Positions 33,818-46,800 of a stretch of 64,000 nt of DNA are shown here, one piece after another. Position 1 is the stretch's first letter. Each line of letters starts with the position of its first letter. The stretch comes from Adineta vaga (taxonomy: Eukaryota; Rotifera). A model generated the notes under the pieces. It searched no databases, had not been told where the DNA came from, and saw nothing but the letters and a program-made list of their open reading frames with translations. The stretch lies in NCBI GenBank assembly GCA_021613535.1, contig CP075495.1, positions 11,346,001 through 11,410,000 of the forward strand, read 5' to 3'. A program made the position numbers and the translations under genes.

Positions 33818-36800
33818 TCAAGAGGATGTATTTTGTTTTTTTCCAGCTTGTACAATATAATTTTGTATATGTTGTTCAAAATCATCCATTGAACAATCAA
33901 CGGGAATAGGCTACAAATTATGAATGAAAAACAGGAATAGAGATTAAACATAAATTATGTCAACAAACCTTTCCAGTTAGATTCATCAATCCTGTGACTT
34001 CAGCTTGAATACGTTGAGCTGATGCACGCCAACGTGCTTCATCAGTTTTACGTTGTTCAACAATCTATTGAAAATCGCATTAAATCAAAAAGAAAATCTT
34101 TGAAATATTTATTTACTTTTGTCATTTTTTCTCGATAAGATTGCATAAAAATTTCGACATCAAATTGACTTAATTCATCATAAGACATTACTGAGATTTG
34201 TTCACGTGTTAATTCCCAATCTGGTGGTAACATAAACTAATAAAAAAGAAAATTTGTTTCTGTTAAAATCTATTTCATTCTCTGAAAAAAGAAATCGATT
34301 ACTTTAATTAAAGCTTTGAATTTTCTTGAAATACTGAATAATGGTTCATTTTCAGTTACACTTGTTGTTGCTGTTGTTGTTGTTGTTGATGATGATGATG
34401 ATGTAGGAGTTATAGTAAGATGTGACCAAGCTAGTGATTTATAACTAAATGAATAATCAAATTCAGCTGTGGGAAATTCATCGAAACGCATTTTGAAAAT
34501 TCCACGTTTATCATTAACGGTTAAAACTGTTCCAGGACGACGAGCACCTTGATACATAGCCGTTACACGTGCACCAATTGTTGGAAGTGGAAGACGACTA
34601 TTTGAATCAATTTCCATGAAAGCAACTTTTTCATTATCATTGGTATCAGTATTCAACGAATGGACATTATTCGTTGATGATACAGAATCTGATGAAGTAG
34701 TTTGTCGTTTAGTTGGCCGTGATATTTCATTTCGAGGCGTTGGTACTGATGGACGTGACACCTAAGGAAGAGAAATGTCATTTGATTCAATTTCGATATT
34801 ATCTTTATTTAGAATGTAATGTTATCGTTTTAAAAAGATAAGTTTTACGAATACAATTTTCTATCGATTCGAATGGAGACGTTGTAAACTTACTCGAGTA
34901 GACGTCAGTACTGATGATGATGGTGATAGCTTCTTAGTATTTGTTTCAGCGCTTGCTGTTGTTTGTCCACGTGTCCGTTTGCTTGCAGATAATGGAGCTT
35001 TTTCTTCTATTTCTTCTTCTTCCTCTTCTTCAGTTTTCTCTTTTTCGCTGTCATCATCGTTTTCTTCTTCCTCGTCGTCGTCGTCGTCCTCCTCCTCCTC
35101 TTCATTATCACTGGGAGCTTTCGAAGTTTTTGATTTTGCTTTCAATTTCGATTGTTTTGATTGTTTAGGAACAGGTCGCTTCGATTTTTTAACTGTTTTG
35201 GCTTTCGCTGACAGTGAACGAGATGGTGGTATAGATCGTTTTTGAGGAGTAATTGTTGATGGACAATTATTTGAACGTAATGTTGCTGATTTTGAAGTCT
35301 GTAATATCAAACAAATATAGAACACAAACAAACAAACTATTACAAATGATATTTACAGCTGTATTAGTAGTTGACGAAATTTCTCCATTAGAGATCCGTT
35401 TATTTGCTACAGATGATCGAGTTGCCAATGATGAAGAGAGGGATGATGATGATGTGGGTGGTGGTGATGCTGCTTTTGATGATGTTCGACTTTGGGTATT
35501 TGTTACTGATGGTTTTTGTTTTAGTTCACCTTCAGGTATAATATCAAGTTTTTCACTTGCCGAACAACTGAAATATGTCATCGATTAAAATGAAATGAAA
35601 TGTTTGTTTCTGCAATCGAATTTATTATATACCTTTGATTGATAACATCAGAATTATCAGAACATCGCCAAACTTCAAGTTGAGCTTGTGTTAATGGCGT
35701 AGCATTACCAGCATAAGGTAATCGACGCCATTTCAAGCATCTATCACATTGGATAAGCATTGGCACAGCTGCCTGACGTCGTTTAACAGCTTCAGGTTCA
35801 TTAGATGGTGGTCGATCAAGTTGATCATCTCGATAACCTTTAGTGTTTTTAAATATTAATTAAAATAATCAATCATAGTTTTGAAGAAAATCAATATTAC
35901 CATAGGTTTCCCAAAATTCTTTCACATAACTTTCAATTCCAGCATCAGACCAATACTGTCGCATGTATTCACCCATATTTTTAAGTAGAAAATGATATTC
36001 TTTTTCATCAGCAAAGGATTGTTTATTATGTGTAGGTTCAAGTACTATCGATGGTACATCAACAATACCAACAACACCACGACAATATCTATTATATAAA
36101 AACAAATCGATCAATATATTGATATTTGAATAAGAGAAAAGATGAAGAAACTTGTGATATATATTCGCTTAACTTACACTGTCTTTTTATTTAGTTGACC
36201 AACTTTTTCGTACATTTTAATCAGCCGTCCACAATTATAAACGAAAATTCCATCAGCTGCACGATTTTGAATATTCAAACCAAAAATGAATGTTAACGTT
36301 TTTGTTGCTTTCATTTCTGACTTTTTTCGTGCTAATCCATTACGTAAACGTGTTGTCATATCTTTTAATTCAGTTGCTGTAACTTGTAATTTTCGTAAAC
36401 GTGTTCGTTCTTCTACAGATGTTGTTACTCCAATCGTTTGTTGAAGATGATGAACTTGTGAATCAGCTTCACGTTTACGTTCTTCCAATGATCCTAGTTC
36501 TATTTCACATTTTTTTATATCTTGTTCAGATCGTGTTTTAAAACGTGTCGATTTAAATTGATATTGTCGAGGTTTATACAATGTATGTGATAATCGTTTT
36601 GTTATAACACGTCGCCGTTGAATAGTTATACGCATTCGTGGTTCATAATAAAGTATAGAAACATAAGCACGAAGAGAACGATATTCTGCTAGTATACTAA
36701 GAAGAGAAAAGATAGAGAGAGATATAAGGAATTTATTGATAAGGAAAATTGAACATATACTTGTCATCATCATCATCAAATAAATTTCCTCGATTTTTCG

Positions 36801-37567
36801 AATCAATAATGATATCGCTTGGATCTGTTTTAATATCAAGTTCAGGTTCACCACTATCAGATAGTTTCACATTGTATAAGATAATTAAAGTTCCACTTGA
36901 TGTTGTAATTAAATTGAATTGTTTAAAAAGATCATCGAGTGTTTTAAATGGAGAATATTTCATTATCAGACGCATTTCAAGTTCATATTTAGCTTTATCA
37001 AATGTATATGCTTGTGTTCCATTTAATTGTTGTTGATCTGTATTTTGGATAGGTTGTCTCGTTCGTAAATCAAAACAAGGCATTGGACATATCACTTGAG
37101 ATATATGTTCTTCTTGATGAAAAGAACGTGAAAGAAATAAACATGTACCAATATTATCTTTTTTTGTAAATAATATGAAATCATTTGCAACACGCATAGC
37201 ACCTGATTTCAAACCATTACCATATTGGCCGATTTGATTCGAATCAGAAGCGTGCCGTTTAGCTGATTTACCAAAAACAATCACATTGAATACATCATCT
37301 AAAATATTCGATATAGTTTGACTACAATATTGATGAATCTAACATACCATAATGCATTCCACAGCCATCATCCAAAAAACCTAAATAAAATCCTCCACGT
37401 AATGATGGATCTTTTTGTGTATAAATATCAAGATTTTTTGCACCAGCATCACGTGAATTATCAAGTAGCTCAGCTAATGCTCCAAAAAGAAATGTATGAG
37501 TTGTTGAATTGGTATGTAGATATTCAAAGCTCAATTGAGCTTTATTTAAACAATCGTATTGATCCAT
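33818..37567 (-). CDS. MORC2: MORC family CW-type zinc finger ATPase, MORC2-like
   Basis: Eleven exons (from 37567-37348 to 33910-33818) sum to 3054 nt, 1017 residues, the size of human MORC2. The GHKL ATPase is complete. The Mg-binding helix is [14 protein letters not shown] (Glu33, Asn37), followed by DDGCGM (66-71) and the lid [10 protein letters not shown] (97-106). The transducer S5 domain is split by a long charged coiled coil ([19 protein letters not shown] and on), diagnostic of MORC2. A CW zinc finger follows ([11 protein letters not shown] at 519-529, then WRCSDN and CSASE), then a Lys/Glu/Asp-rich disordered region with an acidic run, a Tudor/chromo-like domain ([18 protein letters not shown]) and a C-terminal helix. 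The family compacts chromatin and acts with HUSH-type silencing. The ATG at 37567 is the first in frame. Confidence 0.95.
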
Positions 37568-37765
37568 TATATCATGATTATAATTATCCAAAATAGAAGA
37601 AAGAGAAATTCAAAAAGTATAATACTATGTCATGATTATATAAAAGCAAATTAAAGACATTCAATGATGAAACGTGTGTGTATGTATACATATATGAACG
37701 AATTCATTCGAAAACACAAAGCAAACATTAAAATTCAAATAAAATCAAAATGAAAAGAGAAAATA

Positions 37766-38884
37766 TTAATGAGAATGATTCAAATCAAATGCATAAGTTG
37801 CTTTCTTATGCATGATTAATTGATTATCGACAAAATAAAAACTATCAGATTTTGTTTCATGAGGATGATTGATCATTTCTTTCACTGAAAAGGAAATCAT
37901 GGAAAAAATCATCATATCTATAGAAATGTTTTTACTTTGTTTGGAATCAATATCAGGCATATCATAAATATGTTCAATGGAATTTGTTGTGTTTGGTGGA
38001 CAGAAACCAAAATCAAAATCAAATGATTTTATAAGTTGATCATGAAAAAAATGACGTTCAATCATTCGAAAAGATTTCACTTCACGATCACCAACCTTAA
38101 AGCCAACTCTACAAAAAATAAAGGATACCAATGTATAGGTTAGAGAACGTTTAAGTTATAAAATAGGTGTAAAAATAATAGAGGTCGCACAAAGTTAAAT
38201 AAACAGTTTATCCGTGCCACGTATTCTCATTTTAATGGAAAGTAATTAAAAAAAACTATTTGAATAACGACGATTCGTTCTCTCAATATTACCTTGAACA
38301 TGCACAACAAATGAATCAGGATGATAAATAGAACGAATAGTTTACTTATTTTCATAATAAATTAGTTTAATAGGACATGGTTCGAAACTAGAACTAAGTT
38401 AATCATACTTACAACGCGCCGACTTGTTTCAATTTGAGAAATGCTGGTGGAAAACGATATTGAACAAAACGACCAGCTGATGGATCAACTTCTTCCATCG
38501 ATTCATCTACATCTAACAACATATGATGTTCGATATGAATGATGAAAGAAATCTAGATCAAATTTATACCAGATTCTCGTTGAACTTCGAAAAGAACCTT
38601 GTTTGTTTTCATATCACGAATACGGAAATGAACAAAATCAATTTTATATACATTCTCATCTGTTGCAGTTAAATAATCTACAACAAAAAACACAATGAAA
38701 TTCGTTTCTTCAAGATTTATATCATCATACCATTTGTCGATTTTTTCAGACGAAGTACGTCATTGATCGTGATAGGTGTTTCTTTTTTCTTTAATTCTTC
38801 TTCGGTAATTGGCGTATCATCTGATGATTGATTCTCTGCAGACTGTTTAGTTTTTGTTGTCGATGGAACAACGGTTGATGCCAT
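37766..38884 (-). CDS. UNC119: UNC119 lipid-binding trafficking chaperone
   Basis: Five exons (38884-38731, 38677-38570, 38512-38413, 38108-37936, 37884-37766) encode 217 residues. After a polar N terminus the family core is highly conserved: [47 protein letters not shown] and [17 protein letters not shown]119 proteins have an immunoglobulin-like beta-sandwich that holds myristoylated peptides and delivers acylated cargo (transducin alpha, Src kinases, ciliary proteins) with ARL2/3 release. An acceptor-like TTTTAG lies 12 nt upstream of the ATG (38898-38897), so a 5' UTR intron or leader trans-splicing is likely. Confidence 0.95.
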
Positions 38885-39584
38885 CGCACAAAAATTCTAA
38901 AACAAGAAAAAAAAGAGAGATTGAACTATCTCTAAAGTTTTCTTACTAACAAAAACTTTCGTATTTTTTTATTATTATTTTTTTTCAACGACGAAGAGAA
39001 AAACTGATCGATACGGTATGTACAAAGAATACCACAACAGCAATGACAACAACAACAACAACAACAACAAAAAATAGAGAAAAAAGGAAGATCATCTGAT
39101 TAATTATATATGTATGAGAAAAAGAATTTTGTCTTTCTACTTTTTGTTCTGAAAACGAGAGAAGAATAAACGAGAAAAGAAAATATATATACAATTAAAA
39201 TCATCATAAATAAAATTACAGAAGAAAATAGATAAGAATGAATGATTTTTAATGAGTAATCGAAGATGTCGATTTCGATGATAATATTCGTACAGGTCTA
39301 GAACAAAAGAATGATACTTATATGATTAACTAAGTTGAACTTTTTGCAATAGAAGAAATAAAAAAGTCAAGGATTATTTCAAAATAGTTTTTACAGAATA
39401 CGAATATTTGATGATCTTTGATAGTAAAGATAAGAACACTTGATTTTATATGTTTTTTTTTAAACTCTCTTTGTATTGATTTCTCTAATGACATACATTT
39501 ATGCTAAGATGTATAGGTGGATATAACAGATTCTTTTCTTTCACTGTCATACAATACACTGATCTAATGTTCTTTATCGTAGAC
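38885..39584. other. intergenic with CAA microsatellite
   Basis: A (ACA)n repeat covers about 39045-39071 and T-rich stretches occur around 38966-38990. The region carries the promoter of UNC119 and the 3' flank of the eIF4B-like gene. No gene is supported. Confidence 0.5.
39045..39071. repeat. (ACA)n microsatellite
   Basis: About nine units of a trinucleotide repeat in intergenic DNA between UNC119 and the eIF4B-like gene. Confidence 0.8.
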
Positions 39585-41706
39585 TTACTTAACAACATCG
39601 TTCTTGGATTCATTAGATGTAGTTGAGGTAGTACGAGATAAATGTTGTTCTTTATCAATAACTTCTTCAATATGTTCATTTAATTTAATTAATTTTGGAT
39701 CAAGTTCATCACGTGGTTTACCTATTGTAGAATAAATTTTGATTTACACAATCTATCTGATACAAAAGTTATCTTTGTTCTCTTTACCACAACCAAAGAT
39801 ATTGGAATTTCGTAATGTAGACTCGGTCGATCGATTATTTTCTGCTGTTGGCGGCAGCTTTTGTGAACGAGGCAATAATTGTAAACGTGGTCGATTTTCT
39901 ACATAAAAGCAACAGAAATCTTCCAGATAGAGTCATTGCATTATTTACCGGATGATGATGTATTCGTATTAAAATTATCTGAACTATAACTAGTTGACAT
40001 TAAACGCTTGTCATCTGTATAATCTCGATTATTATTTGATCTATTAAAATTTAATTGTTGTCGATTATGATGATAGGATGAACCTGTATGATGAGAACGA
40101 TGATCATATTGTTGAGATTGATTGACATATGATGATGATGACATTGAATCATAATACTCATGTTCATTACTGAATGTTTGCGATGATGGTATTCCACGTG
40201 TCGATGATTGTTGATTCATACGAGATTTTGGAGTTCGACTATGAACAATCTAAATTTCAGGTATTTTTATGACAGGAAATATACTAAACTATAATGTTTT
40301 TACTTGAAAATTTTTAACTTGATCATTTGTTGAAGGACTTGTGATACTTGATGATGATGGTGGGGAGAATGTTTCAATAACGGAATCATCGATTGGACAA
40401 TCTGCCCAGTTTCGACTTTTTTGTCGAATTATACTTGTATTATCTTCATTATTATTTTTTTCTTCATTATCTAATATCGGTGGTGTATCGGAAGTAATAA
40501 ATACATCATCTGACAATTGACGGGATATTTGTTCATTAATTTTCTGTGAGTCAGTCGAAGTATTTTTTGAATTCACTTGTTTGTATTGACCTAAAAAATA
40601 AGGTTGAAGTTATTCAATGTGATAATATTCAAATGAAAGATATTTTATTGCTAGGCAACCTTCTATATTCAAAACAGCAAATATATTAATCATTAAAGCA
40701 TCTGTCTAACGCGTAAAGTTAGGAATATTCTAGGAAAAAACTTTGTTTTTTTTGCATATTCTTTTCTCAGAATCTTAACTCAATGTTCAATATAGATAAA
40801 TGAAATAAAAAAACTAATTGTCGTCTTACCATCTTTGAGATCAGAAACACTCTGTGGATTACCAGTTTGACGAGATTCATTGTTGGATCGATTATTCTCA
40901 ATATGACTGTATGGTTGACGAGAAGAACTCTCATGTGATTCGAAACCAGCTAAAGAAGGAAAATAAAATTCGTATTTAAAACGAGAAAGTAAATTATAAA
41001 TAGGTTTACATTTATTTCGAAAACCTTGAGATTTTGCTACGTTAAGTACTCGATTTGCCACATCAATTCGAATAGGTCGATCATTGATAAACTGAAATAA
41101 ACAAAAGTGAAATATTGTTTTTTTTTCTATTTATCGTTCTATTTTGTTAATGTTATGTACCGTTCCATCCAATGCAATGGCACTACGTAAAGAATCCACA
41201 TTCTCAAAGTCAACATAGGCGAAGCCTTTTAATTAATAAAAACAAAACAAATGTTAGTAATTGATTAAAATATAAGCGTTAATAGATATGTCTAATCTAT
41301 AAAATTATACCTCGAAATCGATCTGTTTGTCGATCACGTACTAATCGAACTTGTTTTACTTTTAAACCGGCAAATAATTGATGTTCAAAATCACCTTGCA
41401 CCATCGTTTCAGGTGCATTACCAATATAAGCAGTAAATGGTGGTTCATTTGGTATTACATGATTTCGTTTTTGATTATTTCGATTTGTATTAGTTTCATT
41501 ACGATTTCTAAATAAATAACTTTTCTTTTAGACATCAAATATGAGACAATTTTATGAAGAAATAAAAAAGAAAATCTATTTTTCTTCAGCAATGATCGCA
41601 TGATTACTCGTTTAGAAAATCTTTCTGATGAACTTTCTTCTACGATTACGTACCCACAATTATTGTAATTACTACCGTGATTATGTCTTGAATTTCGGCT
41701 GTACAT
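39585..41706 (-). CDS. EIF4B: eukaryotic translation initiation factor 4B/4H-like protein
   Basis: Nine exons (41706-41654, 41507-41311, 41225-41161, 41091-41010, 40949-40830, 40590-40304, 40249-39949, 39898-39788, 39721-39585) sum to 1353 nt, 450 residues. An RRM at about residues 35-115 has PPFTAYIGNAPE, RNP1-type FRGFAYVDFENVDSL and RPIRIDVA, matching eIF4B/eIF4H. A long Ser/Asn/Gln/Tyr-rich segment corresponds to the DRYG-type self-association region. The C-terminal part has RPRLQLLPRSQKLP and SNIFGCGKPRDE, the conserved eIF4B KP-x-L-x-L-x-PRS and SNPFG-x-A-x-PREE motifs. The family stimulates eIF4A helicase during mRNA recruitment. The length and the C-terminal motifs favour eIF4B over the short eIF4H. 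Confidence 0.88.
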
Positions 41707-42349
41707 CGAAAGATAATAATAGACTAAGTGAAAAACGTTTTGTTGAGAATTTGTTTGGATCTTAGTATAATAAAATGAAAATAATATTCTAAAAAAACCA
41801 AAACAAGAAATGAACAATCATTAAAAAAAAGAACCATTTTAAAAGGCTTTTTGTTTTTTTTATATGTTGTACATTTTTTGTTAGTTTGTTTGTTTGTTTC
41901 ATGTTCACGTTGAAAAAGAGAAAACCTAAACAATCCAACAGAAATAAACGATGAAAGTGAAGAAAACGTTAGCCTGGATTTACATTGAAAAAAAGAAAAC
42001 GGAATATGAAGAACAATAACGATGCGTTTGTTTTGTTTATATGTATATATATATATATGTACGTGTGTGTAGGTGATTTCTGTTTTATATGAGACAAAGA
42101 ATAGTGCAAACTTAATATAAAAAAGCACACAACAACAGCAAGACCATAAAAGTTTAAGATAGAAGAAAACGGACAGAAAAAGGGCTGTGCCCAGTGTGAG
42201 AAAGAACAAGAGCAAAGATCGAATCACAGTTACAAGTCAGAGAAACACACTGACACGCATTTGTAAGGTTAATGTAGCAACAATAGTAAAAAGACGAACA
42301 GGAAAGAGGAAATTAACATATTCTGTGTTATTCAATGGATCGTTTGGAT
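41707..42349. other. intergenic with TA/TG repeat
   Basis: It contains a (TA)n stretch with adjoining TG-rich DNA at about 42040-42072. Large open frames here (for example 41724-42227 on the minus strand) are Phe/Leu/Tyr-rich and lie over the 5' end of the eIF4B-like gene; they are not supported. Confidence 0.5.
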
Positions 42350-45300
42350 TTATTGAAATGAACGCTGTTGATTTTGTTGATTATTATAAACGTTGCCAGT
42401 ATTACGTTGTTGTTGTTGTTTATTCATACCTTGATGTTGATTAACTGATTGTGGTGGACCTTGTTGAGGTTGTGCTGGCATTGCATACATATACTGTGCT
42501 TCTTTATTATTTGATGAATTACGACCATAATAATCATCGTTAACACCAACACCTGACGAAGAATTCATTTGATTATATTGTTGTCCTTGTTGTTTAGAAG
42601 CTTGTTGTTGTGCCATGTTAGTAGCTGGTTGAGCATACATGATTTGATGACCTGAAAAAGAGAAAGAAATAGATAAACTTGGAAGTTACAGTATATTATA
42701 CAATAGAATACTAATTGTTCTTTTTTCTTACACTTGTGCTAAAGAAACTTTTTAGAATAAAATACCTACCAGGTGAATAACTTGGTCCACTTGATGGATG
42801 ACCAAGAAAATAACTTAATGGAGCAGATGAATGTGTTGCTGCTTGTTGACCTTGTTGTTGACTGTTCAATTGTTGTAAACTATATTGTTGATATTGTTGT
42901 AATAATAGAAGATCTTCAGTAACTTGTCCTCGATAACTAAAAACAAAAACAAATATAGATCATGATTTATTCTTCTCAATTATATCTACTTTATTCCTTT
43001 ATTATCATTATTATTATGTGCTTGTTGATTTTGTTGTTGAACAGGTGGTGTAACTGATCCATATGTGCCGGATGGTGATTGAGCTTGTGGTGCATTTGTC
43101 AATTGCATAAATGCATTTGTAAATAACTGTTCAGCATCATATGGTGTTGAATATGCTGTTGCACCTGTTTGTTGTTGTCCACTAACTGAAGGTGGAATAC
43201 CATAGGCTGCTGAATATGCTGTTGAATATACTGGTTGAGTTGGCGGTGCTGTGGAAAGAAATATACCTGGTGGAACGGCTGGTCCTTTTTTAGGAGCCGT
43301 AGGTAAATTAGTTGGTGTAGATGACGATGGTTGCGATGATGACGAAGTTGCTACTGATGATGCTTGAGCATTTCCAGTTGATGTTTGCGAGCGATTGGAT
43401 GCTGTTTGTTGTTGTTGCTGTTGTTGAGGCGGTAAAGATGGCTGAGGAACAAGATAACGTGCTTGTGTTTGCTGTTGTGGTGGTTGTTGACTCATAGCAG
43501 CCATATAATATGGTGTACTAAAATCAATCGAAGGTAATTGAAATGTTGTTGGATCGTATGGAGTATCTAATGGCATTGATTCCTGTTGTGGATGATGAAA
43601 AAGTAATGATTGTAAAAGTACATTTGATGCATTCATTTGATGTTGTGAAGGATGTACAGCATACTGTGTTGGTACAACAGGTTTCATTGTCATTGACGAC
43701 TGTTGTGGTGGTTGTTGCTGTTGCGAATGTTGCATCTGTGTTGGCAATATACGATGTTGATTCATCACCGGTTGTTGTTGTTGTTGTTGTTCAAATGAAC
43801 GAGTTGAATTTGCATGCGCTAATGGCGAAATAAAAGCAGAGTGTTCAGCTTGTGAATGTTGTACCGTTGTTGATCGCTGAGAATTTGGAGCTATTGATCC
43901 AGTATTATTTTGTTGTGATACCGATGTTATCGGTTCAGTACGTTGATAAAATGCTGATGACGATGAAGATGATGTCGATTTTGGTATTGCTGCGTTATGT
44001 GCTGATGTGTCGTCTAATGTTTCAGTTAGATTACCAAATTGTACGTCGATTTTATTCATTCCACCATCAAAACGATCAGAAAAGATTACCGGTTGATGTG
44101 GAATACGCTGTAGTTGTGGAGGAGGTGTAACTTTTGTGTTAACATTTTGACCAAATGTTTTCGATGACATTGTATTTGATTTTTGTTGTTGTCCTGTTTG
44201 TTGATCATTCATCAATGGTTTTACATCCATCAGAGGTTTAGGTAATGTATTATTTTGATGTTGCTGTTGTGACTGACCGATACCAATAACATTCTTAATC
44301 TGACGTGTCGCTTCAACCGGATCAAATTCAGTTTTTGACTTCTGTTGATTGTTTAATTCTGGAACATTATTTACTGACGTTGATTTTATTGATGATGATT
44401 GTCCATTAGAAACTAGAAAAATAAATATCAATACGTTTCTATGAATCTTGTGTAATCAACTAACAATGATTACCTCCAGATGAAGAATGTAATGTATTTG
44501 ATACATTATTATCATCTGAATTCAAAGCTTGTTCATCATCTTTTGTTGTTCTAGAATAAACCATTGTTTCACCATTCCAGTTACCAACATCCCATTGTCG
44601 TTGTTGTCTACTACCAGCATTATTATTACCACTACCACCTCGTCGATTTGTATATGATACATCAGTAGAGGGTTGCGTCATATCTGATGGTAGTGATGGA
44701 TCAATATTGGAATCTTGTGATTGTTGTTCATACTGCTGTTGCTGTTGTTGTTGATAATTTCTATCGTTAGTACGATAACCACCTCGATTACTAGCACGAT
44801 AACGACCTCGATAACCACTTCCACCTCGTGATCTATATTGTGATGAATTATTATCATTCGATTGTTGATTAGTATTATGTGAATCATTTCCATTCTGTTG
44901 CTGTTGAAATCTTGGTCGACCACCACGTGATTTACCTCGATAAGAAGCACCATCTGAATAGAAAGAAAATTTATTTTTCATTTCAATCATTGTTTTCCTA
45001 TCATATTTTAATCATACCTCGTTGATATCCGTTCTCATCTACATCTCCTCCGTGTCCATTTTTAGTCGATGCACTCTTTTGTTGTTGTTTTTTAGTCATT
45101 TTATGATTTGTTGCTGTGCGCCATTCACTAGCAACATCATGGCCTTTTTCAATAAGTAATGCAACAGTCTTTTCATAATCATAATCACAATCGAATAAAG
45201 CAACTAAAGCATCTTCTTGATTTGAATTGGCAACAACATCGAGAACTTTTCGAACAATGTCTTGTACTTCAGGTTGATCATGTTTCTTATCATCAATTAA

Positions 45301-45378
45301 TTGAGCAAGACGAATTTGTTCTGCAGTTGGCTGATGATGTTGCGTTTGTACGGCACCAGTGGCCGCTGCAACACTCAT
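42350..45378 (-). CDS. UBAP2L: UBAP2/UBAP2L (Lingerer) family RNA-binding protein
   Basis: Five exons (45378-45018, 44953-44474, 44412-42990, 42936-42770, 42651-42350) sum to 2733 nt, 910 residues. The N terminus holds a UBA-like domain (VRKVLDVVANSNQEDALVAL then CDYDYEKTVALLIEKG). It is followed by an RGG region (RSRGGSGYRGRYR), the conserved WDVGNWNGETMVYSR segment, EATRQIKNVIGIG and DVQFGNL, as in UBAP2L/Lingerer. The rest is Gln/Ser/Pro/Tyr-rich, prion-like low complexity with several poly-Gln runs. Family members nucleate stress granules and associate with ribosomes and with FMRP/Caprin-type proteins. Exon 3 alone is 1423 nt. The poly-Gln makes long open frames on the opposite strand that should not be called genes. 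Confidence 0.88.
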
Positions 45379-46800
45379 TCTGATATATTAATATATATAT
45401 ATATATACACAATACACACAAGAGTACAATGGGGAAAGAAAAAAAAACGTGTAAGAAACACGACGATTCAAATATTTTTCCACAGAAAATAGAAAAAAAA
45501 ATTTTTTTTCCTTTCGGAAGAGAAAAAAGGGGAATAGAATAATCTAAAATATATCAAAATGTCTTTTATTTAATGTTTTAATCGGAAATAGAACAAAAGA
45601 ATGAATGACAACAATCGCCATCGTTTCCTCTTTTTTTTCTAATTAGAACAACTTCAATTCCATAGTTTATCTTCTTGACGCCATTTCTACTTTACATGGA
45701 CTCCTACATTTACTATTCAAAAAAGCATATATAAATAAAATCTATTTTCATACGAAAAAATTCTTTTCTTTCATTTTTACTTTCGAAATTTATATCTCGA
45801 TAAATGTGACGAGAAAATGGAATTCATAGATAGAGATTGATTGAGAAATACGTTTGTTTATTCCATTTGAAAATCAAATGAGAATTTTGAACGTATGAGT
45901 AATGCGTAGTGATGTAGATGGCGGTATAAGTAGGAGTGCCTATAATGCAATGCCATAATTTCACGAAAAATGGATCATAAAAAAAACTGATTCAAATATG
46001 AGACGAAAATATCGAGACTAAATTGAGAGCATTTGTTATCTGATTTTAATCATGACATTCGGACCGTCTACAAGATGTTTTGGAAAAGGACGATTTTGAG
46101 ATAGTTAAAATTAAATTGTCAAGTAGATCAATTAGATGCGACTTTCATTCACACAAATGTTTTACAGCTGAGAGCATGTAATTTTTCATAGTCAAAGTTA
46201 AAAATGTTCATTTGTTCTTACCAATCTATATTCTTCATCTCAGCAACATTCGAAATCTGCTTGTTGCATCGTATTTTGTAGTCGAGTAAAACTCGAATAC
46301 CATCGAGTTCTTTTCTCTCAGTTAATTAAATCATAGTTCATCCAAAAAAAATATTGTTAATGAGCAACATATACTTCCGATAATGTTATTCTCTATTAGA
46401 TGCATTGCACTAACTCGTCGGTTCTATTTGAAACTTTTATTTTCTGTGATTGCATTACAGATCGATTTTGTTAGGAAAATGAAGCCAAGAATTTCTACTG
46501 AAAAGTCATGAACTTACGAAATCAGCGCTTGTTTCAAACAAGATTGAAACTTGACTGTACTTTTCGAAGAAAAACGAGTTTTGCCCAAACTGCAAAACTT
46601 TAGCAATAGTTCGTATCTTTTCTTTCATAAATTACTCTTTTTTTTTATGCTGCTATATGCAAACGAATGAAGAATAAAATAACAACAAAAATTATTATAT
46701 GTATACAGGTATATAAATACTCACAAACAAAAACAAATGAACAGAAAAAATGCAAAAACAAATTGTTTTTTTTTTATTGAATAATATTTCGTAATTAATA
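45379..46800. other. 1.4-kb intergenic region
   Basis: It contains a (TA)n run at about 45388-45408 directly upstream of the UBAP2L ATG, long A-runs, and AT-rich unique sequence up to the 3' end of the MIER gene. No gene or RNA is supported. Confidence 0.5.

Noticed and set aside
34941-35588. Plus-strand poly-Ser and Phe-rich open frames
   Set aside because: They are the reverse of the acidic Glu/Asp run and Ser-rich linker in the MORC2-like gene.
41724-42227. 167-codon minus-strand open frame
   Set aside because: Phe/Leu/Tyr/Lys repeats from T- and A-runs upstream of the eIF4B-like start; no conserved protein features.
43543-44130. Plus-strand Val/Leu/Met-rich open frames
   Set aside because: They arise from Gln-rich codons of the UBAP2L-like gene read backwards.
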